64,000 bases of DNA from an uncultured Lachnospiraceae bacterium (GCA_902796595.1 CADBPM010000110.1:43517-107516); one strand, 5' to 3'; shown: positions 37,630-46,834, counted from the stretch's first letter. Notes: generated by a model not told the origin, from the letters alone. A program made the numbers and translations.

Positions 37630-38865
37630 ATGGCAGAACAGAAAAGAGACTATTATGAGGTACTTGGCGTTGCAAAAGATGCCAGTGATGCTGATATAAA
37701 AAAGGCTTACAGACAGATAGCAAAAAAGTACCATCCGGATGTAAATCCAAGTAAGGAGGCAGAAGTCATCTTCAAGGAGGCTTCTGCTGCCTATGCGGTA
37801 CTTTCAGATCCGGACAAGAGACGTCAGTATGATCAGTTCGGCCATGCTGCTTTTGATGGTGGAGCAGGCGGGTATGACTATAATAACATGAATATGGACG
37901 ATATCTTCAGCAGCTTTGGAGATATCTTCGGGGATCTTTTTGGTGGCGGAGCCAGCAGAAGAGACCCGAATGCTCCACGTCAGGGAGCAAATGTTACTTA
38001 TCAGATCCGCATTACATTTGATGAGGCTGTTCATGGATGCAAAAAGACGTTAAGCGTCAACATGAAAGATCCTTGCGAGGATTGTCATGGAAGTGGTGCA
38101 AAGCCTGGAACTTCGCCTGTAACATGTCCAAAGTGTAATGGTACAGGTCAGGTTACATTCACAAGACAGTCTATCTTTGGAGTAGTCAGAAATGTGGCTG
38201 CCTGCCCTGACTGTCGCGGTGCCGGAAAGATCATCAAAGATAAGTGTCCTGCCTGCCATGGCTCTGGCTTTATAACTACAAAGAAAAGTATAGAAGTTAC
38301 TATTCCTGCCGGTATTGATGATGGTCAGGCTGTGAGACTCCGTGAAAAGGGTGAGCCTGGTATAAATGGCGGTCCGAGAGGAGACCTTCTTGTCTATGTT
38401 TCAGTGGCAAGAGACAGTAACTTCCAGAGAAACGGTTTTGATGTTTATTCAACAGTTCCTCTTTCATTTACTCAGGCAGCACTTGGCGGAGAGATAAGAA
38501 TACCTACTGTTGATGGGGATGTTATTTATAAAATAAAAGCAGGTACACAGACCGATACAAGGATCAGGCTTGCCGGAAAGGGTGTGCCTACTCTTCGCAA
38601 CAGGGATATCCGCGGTGACCATTACGCTACGCTTATCGTACAGACTCCTACAAGCCTTACTGCTGAGCAGAAACGTCTTTTTGAACAGCTTGATGCTACT
38701 TTTGATACAAGATTCCAGGCTTTATCAAAAAAAGAAGCAGACGGCGAGAAGAGTACAAATTCCGGTGAAAGTACAGGAAGTGATTCACAGGAAAACTCCA
38801 AAAAAGGCAAGAAAAAGAAGTTTTCAGAAAAGTTAAGTGATTTTTTCAATCCTGATGAGGATTGA
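37630..38865 (+). CDS. dnaJ: chaperone DnaJ (type I Hsp40)
   Basis: A 411-residue co-chaperone. The J domain contains YYEVLGV and the catalytic HPD in YHPDVNPS. A Gly/Phe region follows ([18 protein letters not shown]). Zinc-finger repeats of CxxCxGxG type are visible ([32 protein letters not shown]). The C-terminus is extended by about 35 charged residues ([16 protein letters not shown]), beyond the usual length of about 375-380. It stimulates DnaK ATPase. A terminator follows, closing the heat-shock operon. Confidence 0.98.
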   Translation: MAEQKRDYYEVLGVAKDASDADIKKAYRQIAKKYHPDVNPSKEAEVIFKEASAAYAVLSDPDKRRQYDQFGHAAFDGGAGGYDYNNMNMDDIFSSFGDIFGDLFGGGASRRDPNAPRQGANVTYQIRITFDEAVHGCKKTLSVNMKDPCEDCHGSGAKPGTSPVTCPKCNGTGQVTFTRQSIFGVVRNVAACPDCRGAGKIIKDKCPACHGSGFITTKKSIEVTIPAGIDDGQAVRLREKGEPGINGGPRGDLLVYVSVARDSNFQRNGFDVYSTVPLSFTQAALGGEIRIPTVDGDVIYKIKAGTQTDTRIRLAGKGVPTLRNRDIRGDHYATLIVQTPTSLTAEQKRLFEQLDATFDTRFQALSKKEADGEKSTNSGESTGSDSQENSKKGKKKKFSEKLSDFFNPDED

Positions 38866-38872
38866 TACTGTT

Positions 38873-38907
38873 GACCTCGGTCATAAATTTGACTGGGGTC
38901 TTTTTTT
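38873..38907 (+). terminator. terminator after dnaJ
   Basis: GACCTCGGTCA pairs with TGACTGGGGTC (two wobbles), followed by seven Ts. It overlaps the next promoter. Confidence 0.85.
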
Positions 38908-38917
38908 GTGGTAGTAT
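38889..38917 (+). promoter_or_regulatory. candidate promoter for prmA, overlapping the terminator
   Basis: TTGACT, 17 bases including the terminator T-run, then TAGTAT, 54 bases before prmA. Confidence 0.55.
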
Positions 38918-38971
38918 GAATGTTCGAGTGCTTTTAAATGTCGTTTGTTCGACTGTATGAGGTGATTATAC

Positions 38972-40009
38972 ATGAAATGGTTAAAATATAAGCTTTCTAC
39001 CACTACAGAAGCGCTGGATGCAGTAAGCGAGATGCTTGCTGAGTTTGGCATAGACGGAATAGAGGTTGAGGATAAGGTTCCTCTTACTGAAGAAGAAAAG
39101 AAACAGATGTTTGTGGATATTCTTCCTATAGCGGAGCCTGATGATGGCAGGGCATTTGTTTCTTTCTATATCGAAGAAAAGGTTACAGCTGACGAAGATT
39201 TTACAGCTTTACATAACAGTGGGACGAGCCTTTGTGATGAGAGCTTTTCTGTTTCATCCAAAGAGGAAGCAGAAGAACTGATCGAAAAGATAAAGAGGAG
39301 GCTTTCGGAACTTTCTGAATTCATGAATGTGGGTGAAGCAACTATTGTTGAGTCTGAGACAGATGACAAGGACTGGAAGGATAAGTGGAAGGATTTCTTC
39401 CACAGTTTCAGAATTGGCAGCAATATTGCTATTGTCCCTACATGGGAGGAGCCCGAGAACCTTAAAGATGATGATATAGTCATCCGTATAGATCCCGGTA
39501 TTGCATTTGGTACAGGTGCCCATGAGACAACAAGACTTTGCATAGAAGAACTTCAAAAGTATGTTAAGGGTGGCGAGGCTGTTCTTGATGTTGGATGCGG
39601 AAGTGCTATTCTTACTATTGCAGCAATGAAACTTGGCGCCGACCATACCTTTGCTATGGATATTGACCCTGTCGCAGTCAGAGCAGCCGGAGATAACTTA
39701 AGAGATAATGGGATAAATGATAATGTTGTACTCAAGGCTGGTGATATGATCGGAGACAGCAAAATAAGGGAGGAAGTCTACAGGGAAGATTACGATATCA
39801 TAGTAGCCAATATCCTTGCTCCAGTTTTAGTATCTCTTACTCCCCTGATCGCGCCTGCAATGAAAAAGGGAGCTGTTTATATCTGTTCCGGTATCGCTGC
39901 TCCTTTGGCTGGAACTGTCAAAGAAGCCATAGATAAGGCTGGTCTTACGCTTGTAAGCGAGAAAGAGCAAAATGACTGGGTATGCCTTACAGCAAGAAAG
40001 GATAAGTGA
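38972..40009 (+). CDS. prmA: ribosomal protein L11 methyltransferase
   Basis: A 345-residue SAM-dependent methyltransferase. It contains IDPGIAFGTGAHETTRLC and the SAM-binding VLDVGCGSAILTIAA, followed by NILAPVL, the PrmA catalytic-site region (usually NIxAxxL). The family trimethylates L11. It is longer than the E. coli enzyme because of an acidic insertion in the N-terminal half (about residues 75-115). It follows dnaJ as in many Firmicutes. rsmE starts one base after the stop. Confidence 0.94.
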   Translation: MKWLKYKLSTTTEALDAVSEMLAEFGIDGIEVEDKVPLTEEEKKQMFVDILPIAEPDDGRAFVSFYIEEKVTADEDFTALHNSGTSLCDESFSVSSKEEAEELIEKIKRRLSELSEFMNVGEATIVESETDDKDWKDKWKDFFHSFRIGSNIAIVPTWEEPENLKDDDIVIRIDPGIAFGTGAHETTRLCIEELQKYVKGGEAVLDVGCGSAILTIAAMKLGADHTFAMDIDPVAVRAAGDNLRDNGINDNVVLKAGDMIGDSKIREEVYREDYDIIVANILAPVLVSLTPLIAPAMKKGAVYICSGIAAPLAGTVKEAIDKAGLTLVSEKEQNDWVCLTARKDK

Positions 40010-40010
40010 C

Positions 40011-40760
40011 GTGTCCAGAAGATTTTATGTCGATGCCGGTGCTATAAGCGGGGATACCATAACTATTACCGGTGAGGATGTTAATCATATTAAAAATGTC
40101 CTTCGCAAGCGTGAGGGTGAGGAGCTTTTGATCTCAAGTGGCAACGGCCTTGTCTATACGACGAAGATAAAGGAAGAGACATCCGACCATATAGCCTGTA
40201 CTATTATAGACTGCAATGGCGGTAAGGCAGAGCTTCCGGCTAAGATTGTCCTTTTTCAGGGTCTTCCCAAAAAGGATAAAATGGATCTTATCGTTCAAAA
40301 GGCGGTCGAACTTGGGGCGGCGGAGATAGTTCCTGTTGTCATGGAAAGGACGATAGTCAAGCTTGAAGACCGAAAAAAAGAAGAAAAGCGCCTTCAAAGG
40401 TGGAATACAATAGCTCTTACAGCTGCAAAGCAGTCAGGAAGGGATATCATTCCTCCTGTGAGTGATTTTGTCACATTTGACGAGGCGGTAAAAAGGGCGG
40501 CTTCTTTTGAAATGAACCTTATACCTTATGAGAATGAAAAAGGAATGGCAGGTGCAAGAGAGCTTGTAAAAGAAGCTGCAGCAAAAAAGACTATCGGAAT
40601 ATTTATCGGACCTGAAGGTGGCATTACAGATGAGGAACTTAAAGAATCGAGCGAGATCTGCAATGCCAAACCAATGACTTTAGGTCACAGGATCCTTAGA
40701 ACTGAAACAGCTGGACTTGCGTTGTTATCGGTTTTGATGTTTAACGTGGATCCTGATTGA
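40011..40760 (+). CDS. rsmE: 16S rRNA m3U1498 methyltransferase
   Basis: A 249-residue SPOUT-class enzyme. The N-terminal PUA-like part (RRFYVDAGAI, HIKNVLRKREGEEL) is followed by KKDKMDLIVQKAVELGAAEIVPV, and the knot signature IFIGPEGGITDEEL plus LGHRILRTETAGLALLS. It methylates 16S rRNA near the decoding site. I start at GTG directly after the prmA stop; an upstream in-frame start lies inside prmA and is not needed. Confidence 0.95.
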   Translation: MSRRFYVDAGAISGDTITITGEDVNHIKNVLRKREGEELLISSGNGLVYTTKIKEETSDHIACTIIDCNGGKAELPAKIVLFQGLPKKDKMDLIVQKAVELGAAEIVPVVMERTIVKLEDRKKEEKRLQRWNTIALTAAKQSGRDIIPPVSDFVTFDEAVKRAASFEMNLIPYENEKGMAGARELVKEAAAKKTIGIFIGPEGGITDEELKESSEICNAKPMTLGHRILRTETAGLALLSVLMFNVDPD

Positions 40761-40774
40761 GGAGTTTGTTATAA

Positions 40775-41956
40775 ATGGAATGTTATCTTGATAATGCTGC
40801 TACTACAAGACCTTCAGAGGCAGTTATAGAAGTCATGGAAAAAGCGATGAGGGAAGAATACGGCAACCCTTCATCGCTTCATAATAAGGGCTTTGAGGCA
40901 GAAAAACTGGTTGAAAATGCAAGAAGTGCGATCGCAAAGACGCTAAAGGCAAAGCCGAAGGAGATCCTCTTTACTTCGGGCGGTACAGAGTCCAATAATC
41001 AGGCACTTATAGGCGGTGCTTATACTAAAAGAAGACGCGGGAAGCATATCATTTCAACCTGTTTTGAGCATGCCAGCGTGTACCAGCCTACAGAATTTTT
41101 GAGAAAAGAAGGGTGGGAGGTTACATACCTGCCGGTAGATTCTTTAGGACATGTTAAGGAAGAGGCACTTATTGAGGCACTTACGCCGGATACGGTGATC
41201 CTTTCTGTGATGCTTGTAAATAATGAAGTCGGCAGTATAGTCGATGTTGCACGCCTTGCAAAAATTGCAAGAGAAAAGTGTCCTGAAATCCTTGTGCATG
41301 TTGATGCTATTCAGGCGTATGGTAAGCTAAATATAAATCCATCTAAAATGGGCATAGATCTTATGAGTGCAAGTGGTCATAAGATTCATGGACCTAAGGG
41401 TTCGGGCTTTTTATATATCAGAGATGGAATCAATATGGTTCCTTTTGTGCGCGGCGGCGGTCAGCAGAGAGATTTAAGGTCCGGAACTGAAAATGTACCT
41501 GCCTATGCAGGTTTTGGTAAGGCGGCTGAGGATGCATATACAGATCATGAGAAAAAAATCGGAGATATGTATGCCTTAAAGCAGAGATTTATCGCAGAAG
41601 TACAGAAGGCAGTTCCGCAGTGCATAGTCAATGCAATAGATAAAATCAAGCCTTTAAGTGAGGCGGTGAATGAGACTGCGCCGCATGTTGCAAGTGTGAG
41701 TTTTCCAGGAACCCGCGCGGAAGTTATGCTACATGCCTTGGAAGCAAAGGGAATATATGTGTCAAGTGGGTCGGCATGTTCTTCAAATCACCCTGCACTT
41801 TCAGGTACTCTTAAGGCTATTGGAGTGAGAGAAGACCTTCTTGATTCAACTTTAAGATTTTCATTTGGCCTATTTACTACGGCTGAGATGATTGATTACA
41901 CAGTTGAAGTTCTTGGTGAACTTGTACCGGAACTTTCCAAGTACAAACGAGGTTAA
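40775..41956 (+). CDS. cysteine desulfurase (NifS/IscS family)
   Basis: A 393-residue PLP enzyme. It begins CYLDNAATTRPSEAV. The PLP lysine is in SASGHKIHGPKGSGFL, and the catalytic cysteine loop is SSGSACSSNHPALSG. The family strips sulfur from cysteine to a persulfide. It lies 3 bases ahead of thiI, as the B. subtilis nifZ-thiI pair does, so its likely customer is tRNA 4-thiouridine synthesis rather than general iron-sulfur assembly. GAGGAG precedes the ATG. Confidence 0.93.
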   Translation: MECYLDNAATTRPSEAVIEVMEKAMREEYGNPSSLHNKGFEAEKLVENARSAIAKTLKAKPKEILFTSGGTESNNQALIGGAYTKRRRGKHIISTCFEHASVYQPTEFLRKEGWEVTYLPVDSLGHVKEEALIEALTPDTVILSVMLVNNEVGSIVDVARLAKIAREKCPEILVHVDAIQAYGKLNINPSKMGIDLMSASGHKIHGPKGSGFLYIRDGINMVPFVRGGGQQRDLRSGTENVPAYAGFGKAAEDAYTDHEKKIGDMYALKQRFIAEVQKAVPQCIVNAIDKIKPLSEAVNETAPHVASVSFPGTRAEVMLHALEAKGIYVSSGSACSSNHPALSGTLKAIGVREDLLDSTLRFSFGLFTTAEMIDYTVEVLGELVPELSKYKRG

Positions 41957-41959
41957 TTT

Positions 41960-43153
41960 ATGTACAACTATCATGCATTTCTTATTAAATATGCTGAAAT
42001 CGGCATAAAGGGCAAGAATCGTTATCTTTTTGAGGACGCGCTTGTCGGACAGGTTGAAAAATCACTTGTCAAGGTTGAGGGACATTTTAAGGTTTTTAAG
42101 CAGCCTGGACGTGTATTTGTGGAAGCCAAGGGAGAGTTTGATTTTGATGGTGCTGTAGAAGCTCTCAAACGTGTATTCGGTATAGAGTATATATGTCCTG
42201 TCTATATCGTTCCTTCACTTGATATGGACGTAATATATAAAGGAGTGGTTGACCACATTGGCGAGGCTTATCCGGATGAACATTTTACCTTTAAAGTGCT
42301 AGTTAAAAGAGCCAACAAGGACCTTGCAAAGACAAGCCCTGAAATCGCAGCAGAGCTTGGAGAGCTGCTTCTTTCAAAGTATTCAGACAGGCTTTCTGTT
42401 GATGTGCACAATCCGGACAGGTTCATAAGACTTGAGATACGTGACAGAGGATATATTTATTCTGATCAGATAAAGGGTGCCTGCGGTATGCCTGTCGGCA
42501 CAGCAGGAAAGGCAATGTGCCTTCTTTCGGGCGGTATCGACAGTCCTGTTTCAACCTACATGATCGCAAGGAGAGGTGTGAAGGTCGAAGCTGTTTATTT
42601 CCATGCTCCGCCATATACCTCTGAAAGAGCAAAGCAGAAGGTTGTAGATCTTGCAAAGATAGTGGCAAGATATACAGGCACGATAAAGTTACATATTGTT
42701 AATTTTACAGACATACAGCTCTCTATCTATCAGAAATGTCCACATGATGAACTTACTATAATCATGCGCCGTTATATGATGAAGATAGCAGAGGAGCTTG
42801 CAAAGAAGAATGACTGCCTTGCTTTAGTTACAGGCGAGAGCATAGGGCAAGTTGCAAGCCAGACCATGCAGAGCCTTCTTACTACCAATGCTGTATGTAC
42901 ACTTCCTGTATACAGACCGCTTATAGCATTTGATAAACAGGATATCGTTGATATATCACAAAAGATTGATACTTTTGAGACGTCCATTCAGCCTTATGAG
43001 GATTGCTGCACGATATTTGTTGCAAAGCATCCGGTTACAAAGCCTACACTTGAAAGGATTGAAAAATCTGAGATAAAGCTTAATGACAATATAGATGAAC
43101 TATATAAAAAGGCTATAGAGACAGAAGAGATTGTTATCTGCGAAGCTGAGTAA
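41960..43153 (+). CDS. thiI: tRNA 4-thiouridine synthase (sulfurtransferase)
   Basis: A 397-residue enzyme. An N-terminal ferredoxin-like/THUMP region (FLIKYAEIGIKGKNRYLFEDAL, RLEIRDRGYIYSD) is followed by the PP-loop LLSGGIDSPVSTYMIARRG. It adenylates U8 of tRNA and replaces oxygen with sulfur. The C-terminal rhodanese domain of the E. coli protein is missing, as is normal in Firmicutes; sulfur then comes from the desulfurase encoded just upstream. Confidence 0.95.
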   Translation: MYNYHAFLIKYAEIGIKGKNRYLFEDALVGQVEKSLVKVEGHFKVFKQPGRVFVEAKGEFDFDGAVEALKRVFGIEYICPVYIVPSLDMDVIYKGVVDHIGEAYPDEHFTFKVLVKRANKDLAKTSPEIAAELGELLLSKYSDRLSVDVHNPDRFIRLEIRDRGYIYSDQIKGACGMPVGTAGKAMCLLSGGIDSPVSTYMIARRGVKVEAVYFHAPPYTSERAKQKVVDLAKIVARYTGTIKLHIVNFTDIQLSIYQKCPHDELTIIMRRYMMKIAEELAKKNDCLALVTGESIGQVASQTMQSLLTTNAVCTLPVYRPLIAFDKQDIVDISQKIDTFETSIQPYEDCCTIFVAKHPVTKPTLERIEKSEIKLNDNIDELYKKAIETEEIVICEAE

Positions 43154-43159
43154 AAAATT

Positions 43160-43190
43160 AAGAGGTCCATCACGTGGTGACGGACCTCTT
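43160..43190. terminator. bidirectional hairpin terminator between thiI and the HPr-like gene
   Basis: TAAGAGGTCC pairs with GGACCTCTTA and the stem continues inward through ATCAC/GTGA. An A-run on the left gives a T-run for minus-strand transcripts; the plus-strand T-run is weak. Confidence 0.7.
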
Positions 43191-43210
43191 ATGTATAAGC
43201 TACGCCTATA

Positions 43211-43283
43211 TTTAAACTAAGCCGACTTATAGACTGACGAAGTCAACCGACCCACCTGCGGTGGGCCCCTCTCTTAGTTAAAC
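43211..43283. repeat. branched palindromic structure at the 3' end of the HPr-like gene
   Basis: The outer arms AACTAAG (43215-43221) and CTTAGTT (43273-43279) enclose a GACT/AGTC hairpin and a CCCACC, TGC, GGTGGG hairpin. The right outer arm includes the minus-strand stop codon. Confidence 0.55.
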
Positions 43284-43508
43284 GATAAAATCCTTAAGTG
43301 CAGCAAGGATTTCATCAATCTGAGCATCGTTATGGATATTGAGCTCGATTGGCTTGCTGAGGTCAAGTGAGAAGATACCCATTATAGACTTTGCATCGAT
43401 CACATATCTGCCTGATACAAGATCGAAGTCGGAGTCAAACTTGGTGACTTCGTTTACGAAAGCTTTAACCTTATCGATGGAATTTAAAGAGATCTGTACT
43501 GATTTCAT
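43278..43508 (-). CDS. HPr-like protein lacking the phosphorylatable histidine (Crh-like)
   Basis: A 76-residue protein with the HPr fold pattern: VQISL, a helix, a glycine-poor middle, then DAKSIMGIFSLDLSKPIELNI and a last helix. The active-site block HxRPA that carries His15 of HPr is absent (NSIDKVKAFV stands there), so it cannot pass phosphate in the sugar PTS. The KSIMG motif holding regulatory Ser46 is intact. In B. subtilis, Crh has the same pattern and acts in carbon catabolite control with CcpA. It starts at the ATG behind AAGGAGG. It has its own promoter, divergent from mtaB. Confidence 0.82.
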   Translation of the reverse strand: MKSVQISLNSIDKVKAFVNEVTKFDSDFDLVSGRYVIDAKSIMGIFSLDLSKPIELNIHNDAQIDEILAALKDFIV

Positions 43509-43583
43509 TGGTTCATCCTCCTTAGATGATTTTCTTTTCATTAAAGTCATTCTTTAGAATGACTGGTTTTAATGGCTACACTA

Positions 43584-43612
43584 ATAGTAGAATTTTATTT
43601 AAAAATTGTCAA
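43584..43612 (-). promoter_or_regulatory. promoter for the HPr-like gene
   Basis: On the minus strand: a perfect TTGACA, 17 bases, TACTAT. Confidence 0.65.
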
Positions 43613-43653
43613 TATGCAAAATGTATAAATTATAGTTGTGAATTTTGGTGAAA

Positions 43654-45030
43654 ATGAATACAAAGTCTAAAAAAACAGTTGCTTTCCTGTCTTTAGGCTG
43701 TAAAGTGAACGCTTATGAGACAGAATCTATTGAAGAAAGTTTTTTGAAAGCAGGATATGAAGTAAAAAATTTCAGTGAGCCGGCAGATGTTTATGTCGTA
43801 AATACGTGCACTGTAACCAATATAGCGGACAGAAAAAGTAGACAGATGCTTCACAGGGCGAAAAAACTGAATCCTGATGCAGTTGTTGTTGCAGTGGGGT
43901 GTTATGTTCAGGCTCCGCAATCTAAGCTTGAAGATGATGATCTTGTGGATATTCTTGTTGGCAACAGGGGAAAGTCAGAGGTACTGCATCTTGTCGAAGA
44001 ATATTATGCAAACAACAGAGAAATTGACCTTAAGCATAATGTTATCAGGTCCGGAGATGAAAATGCAAACTGGACGTATGAGGAACAGGAAGTTGATGAG
44101 GCACATGGCAAGACCAGAGCAAATATAAAGATTCAGGATGGCTGCAATCAGTTCTGCACCTACTGCATAATTCCTTTTGTAAGAGGGAGAATAAGAAGCA
44201 GGAATGCTGATGATGTGATCAAAGAGATCACAAGCCTTGCGGATAAAGGGTATCGTGAAATGGTGCTTACCGGCATACATATAGGATCATACGGTCTTGA
44301 TGTGGATGGTAAGAGTCACATGGAAGACTTGCTTAAGCGGATAGAGGAAGTACCGGGAGATTTCAGGATAAGACTCGGATCGGTAGAACCAAGACTTATA
44401 AGTGAAGGTTTTGTAAAGACTCTCTCCAAACTGACCAAAATCTGCCCACATTTTCACATGTCTTTGCAAAGCGGGTGTGATACAGTATTAAAAAGAATGA
44501 ATCGACATTATACAACTGCGGAATTTACGCAGAGCGTTGAACTTCTTAGAGAGTATCTGGATGAACCGGGAATAACAACAGATATTATCACAGGTTTTCC
44601 TGGCGAAACAGAAGAGGAATTTGAACAGACACTTGAATTTGCTGAGAAGATAGGCTTTTTAAAGGTTCATACATTTCCTTATAGCCGCAGGAGCGGAACC
44701 TATGCGGATAAGATGCCTGACCAGATTGCAGAGCAAGTAAAAAAAGAGCGGGAAAGAAGACTTATTGCAGTTGCAAATAAGGCTGCGGAACGCTACCTCC
44801 TTAAATTTAATGGAAAGAGTGAGAGAGTTCTTTTCGAGGAAAGAATAAAAGGAAGGGATGACCTTATGATAGGGCATTCAGACAGATATATCGAAGTTAG
44901 TGTTCCGGTATCAGATCTTTCAAATGAAAACGGAACAAGGAATTTTGTGACAGTAGACGATCTTTTTCTTTCAAACGGAGGCGATCCTGCCATGAAACAT
45001 ATCATGGTAGGGAGAGTGCTTGCAAAGTGA
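43654..45030 (+). CDS. mtaB: tRNA t6A37 methylthiotransferase
   Basis: A 458-residue radical SAM methylthiotransferase. The N-terminal UPF0004 domain has three cysteines (SLGCKVNAYE, NTCTVT, VGCYVQ). The radical SAM cluster is C-x3-C-x2-C in DGCNQFCTYCIIPFVRGR. A TRAM domain closes the protein. The SLGCKVN start and VRGRIRSR context point to MtaB, which makes ms2t6A in tRNA, rather than MiaB. I chose the ATG; TTG and GTG codons just upstream are in frame and the ribosome site is poor. Confidence 0.93.
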   Translation: MNTKSKKTVAFLSLGCKVNAYETESIEESFLKAGYEVKNFSEPADVYVVNTCTVTNIADRKSRQMLHRAKKLNPDAVVVAVGCYVQAPQSKLEDDDLVDILVGNRGKSEVLHLVEEYYANNREIDLKHNVIRSGDENANWTYEEQEVDEAHGKTRANIKIQDGCNQFCTYCIIPFVRGRIRSRNADDVIKEITSLADKGYREMVLTGIHIGSYGLDVDGKSHMEDLLKRIEEVPGDFRIRLGSVEPRLISEGFVKTLSKLTKICPHFHMSLQSGCDTVLKRMNRHYTTAEFTQSVELLREYLDEPGITTDIITGFPGETEEEFEQTLEFAEKIGFLKVHTFPYSRRSGTYADKMPDQIAEQVKKERERRLIAVANKAAERYLLKFNGKSERVLFEERIKGRDDLMIGHSDRYIEVSVPVSDLSNENGTRNFVTVDDLFLSNGGDPAMKHIMVGRVLAK

Positions 45031-45046
45031 GGTTAAATAAGGTACA

Positions 45047-45165
45047 ATAGGAACATAGTGTTTTATAGTAAGCAAAGAGTTGATCGAGGATAGAGCTTGC
45101 TCTATCAAGTGATATTCTTGGTGATATTATGAGGGGCAGGAGTCCATCCGGCTGTATGTTCCTAT
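45047..45165. repeat. perfect 11-bp inverted repeat flanking a repeat remnant
   Basis: ATAGGAACATA at 45047 and TATGTTCCTAT at 45155 are exact reverse complements about 98 bases apart. They enclose the partial MITE-like copy, in the leader of ireB. Confidence 0.6.
45063..45106. repeat. MITE-like repeat, partial copy 3
   Basis: The left terminus TTATAGTAAGCAAAG matches the family terminus, followed by a GATAGAGC, TT, GCTCTATC hairpin like hairpin 2 of the other copies. The TATCGTAAACG hairpin and right end are missing. Confidence 0.65.
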
Positions 45166-45208
45166 GTGAGGCAGAAATATTTAAATTTCTGAGAAAGAAG
45201 AGTAGATT

Positions 45209-45490
45209 TTGGCTGAATTAAACAGTACACAGTATTTCAGTAAAGTTAGTATTGACACTGATGTTTCGGTCAGTGAGGTGCTTAAGAGCGTTTATGATGC
45301 GCTCTGTGAGAAGGGCTACAACCCAGTAAGTCAGATCGTAGGTTATATCATGTCAGGTGACCCTACCTATATCACAAATCACAATGGCGCCAGAAGCATG
45401 ATCATGAAAGTTGAGAGAGACGAACTTCTTGATGAGCTCATGCAGAATTATATCGATACCAGACTTGCAGTCGGAGGAGACAAACATTAA
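45209..45490 (+). CDS. ireB: IreB/UPF0297 family regulatory phosphoprotein
   Basis: A 93-residue protein. The family pattern is clear: [36 protein letters not shown] and NARxxI-like HNGARSMI. In Enterococcus, IreB is phosphorylated by the kinase IreK and affects cephalosporin tolerance. It starts at TTG with a modest purine-rich site. Its stop overlaps the ruvX ATG (TAATG). This is the first gene of the conserved ireB-ruvX-yrzB run. Confidence 0.93.
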   Translation: MAELNSTQYFSKVSIDTDVSVSEVLKSVYDALCEKGYNPVSQIVGYIMSGDPTYITNHNGARSMIMKVERDELLDELMQNYIDTRLAVGGDKH

Positions 45491-45945
45491 TGCGTGTTCT
45501 GGGGCTTGATCTGGGAAGCAAAACTTGTGGAGTCGCAGTAAGCGATGAGCTTGGAATGACTGCTCAGGGCGTAGAGGTTATTCGTCGTAAGGATGAAAAC
45601 AAATACAGAAAGACACTTGCCAGAATTGACGAACTTATTGCTGAATACGACATAGAAAAGATAGTGCTCGGCTACCCTAAAAATATGAATGATACTGTAT
45701 CAAAAAGGTGTCTTATATCAGAAGAGTTTGCCGAGAAATTAAAAAAAAGGACAGGTTTGCCGGTCATTCTCTGGGATGAGAGGCTTACAACAGTTGCAGC
45801 ACATGATGTTATGCTTGAAGCGGGACTTTCAAGACAAGAGCGGGAAAAGATCGTAGACAAGGTTGCAGCTGTATTTATACTGGAAGACTATCTCAATGAG
45901 ATAAATGAATATAAAACAAAAAAGGAAAGAGAACAAAATGTTTGA
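45490..45945 (+). CDS. ruvX: putative pre-16S rRNA nuclease / Holliday junction resolvase-like YqgF
   Basis: A 151-residue RNase H-like fold protein. It begins [18 protein letters not shown] with the first catalytic aspartate, contains LGYPKNM and the second acidic site [10 protein letters not shown], and ends near [13 protein letters not shown]. The family matures the 5' end of 16S rRNA; a Holliday junction role was an older proposal. It overlaps both neighbours by a few bases. Confidence 0.94.
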   Translation: MRVLGLDLGSKTCGVAVSDELGMTAQGVEVIRRKDENKYRKTLARIDELIAEYDIEKIVLGYPKNMNDTVSKRCLISEEFAEKLKKRTGLPVILWDERLTTVAAHDVMLEAGLSRQEREKIVDKVAAVFILEDYLNEINEYKTKKEREQNV

Positions 45946-46249
45946 CAAGAAGAATTATTCAACAATTATCCTTAACGACGAAGATGGAAATGAAAGAGAA
46001 GTGCTTGTTCTTTGCCGCACATCAGTATCAGGAAACGACTACATTCTTGTTACCGATGATGACATGGAAAAGGAAGAAGTAGAAGTTACTGTCCTTAAGG
46101 AAAATAAGGAAGGCACAACAGAGGAAGATATTCAGTATGATGTTGTGGATGACGAAAATGAAGCTGCTGCCATGCTTGATGTATTCAGACAGCTTATGGA
46201 AATTCAGGAAAATACTGATGAAGTGCCGGAAGGCGGTAAGTGGACCTGA
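45938..46249 (+). CDS. yrzB: DUF1292 (UPF0473, YrzB-like) protein
   Basis: A 103-residue acidic protein. [19 protein letters not shown] and the late FRQLMEIQ fit the DUF1292 family, which has no known function but is conserved next to ruvX in Firmicutes. The start is the ATG behind AAAGGAAAGAG, which overlaps the ruvX stop; an earlier in-frame start inside ruvX was rejected for lack of a site. Confidence 0.88.
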   Translation: MFDKKNYSTIILNDEDGNEREVLVLCRTSVSGNDYILVTDDDMEKEEVEVTVLKENKEGTTEEDIQYDVVDDENEAAAMLDVFRQLMEIQENTDEVPEGGKWT

Positions 46250-46263
46250 TGAGGTGATTGTGC

Positions 46264-46719
46264 ATGCCTGATGATAGGGAAGAATTTAAGAAAATTTTAA
46301 AAAATAAAGGTCTGAAAGTAACTGCTCAAAGAGAGGCTGTATTAAGAGTATTTAAAGATAATCCCGGTAAGCATATGACGGCTGATGAGATATATAGTTT
46401 TGTGCGCAGTGACAACCCAGAAATCGGGCTTGCTACAGTTTATAGGACTATTACTCTCTTTGCAGATATAGGACTTATAGAAAAGCTAAATCTTAATGAT
46501 GGCTTTATCAGATACGAAATAAATCGTGAGACTCCGGGAAGGCACAGGCACCATCATCTTATATGTCTGAAATGTAATAAGGTGATTTCATTTGAAATGG
46601 ATCTTATGGAGCCTCTTGAATGCGAGATAAAAAAGCGAACAGGCTTTGAGGTTCTTGACCATGAAGTTAAACTGTACGGGTATTGCAAAGATTGTTACAA
46701 AAAAATAAATAAAAATTAA
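46264..46719 (+). CDS. Fur-family metal-responsive repressor
   Basis: A 151-residue regulator. The winged helix is in VTAQREAVLRVF and GLATVYRTITLFADIGLIEKL. The metal site has RHRHHHLICLKCNKVI with a zinc CxxC and a second CKDC. This fits Fur (iron) best; Zur or PerR cannot be excluded by reading alone. The chosen ATG is 7 bases from GAGGTG; a TTG at 46258 is too close to that site. It lies between yrzB and an RNase J, joining a conserved block of housekeeping genes. Confidence 0.9.
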   Translation: MPDDREEFKKILKNKGLKVTAQREAVLRVFKDNPGKHMTADEIYSFVRSDNPEIGLATVYRTITLFADIGLIEKLNLNDGFIRYEINRETPGRHRHHHLICLKCNKVISFEMDLMEPLECEIKKRTGFEVLDHEVKLYGYCKDCYKKINKN

Positions 46720-46733
46720 CGCATTGACAAGGG

Positions 46734-46770
46734 GACAGGTCTGCCTGAATAAGACCTGTCTCTCTTATTT
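46734..46770 (+). terminator. terminator after the fur-type gene
   Basis: GACAGGTCT pairs with AGACCTGTC across a 9-base loop, followed by TCTCTTATTT. A 7-bp palindrome (AGATTCT, TAAG, AGAATCT) follows at 46789-46806. Confidence 0.65.
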
Positions 46771-46834
46771 GCATGAAAAAATAAGATTCTTAAGAGAATC
46801 TATAAGATAAAAATAACAGATTACAGGAGGTAGT

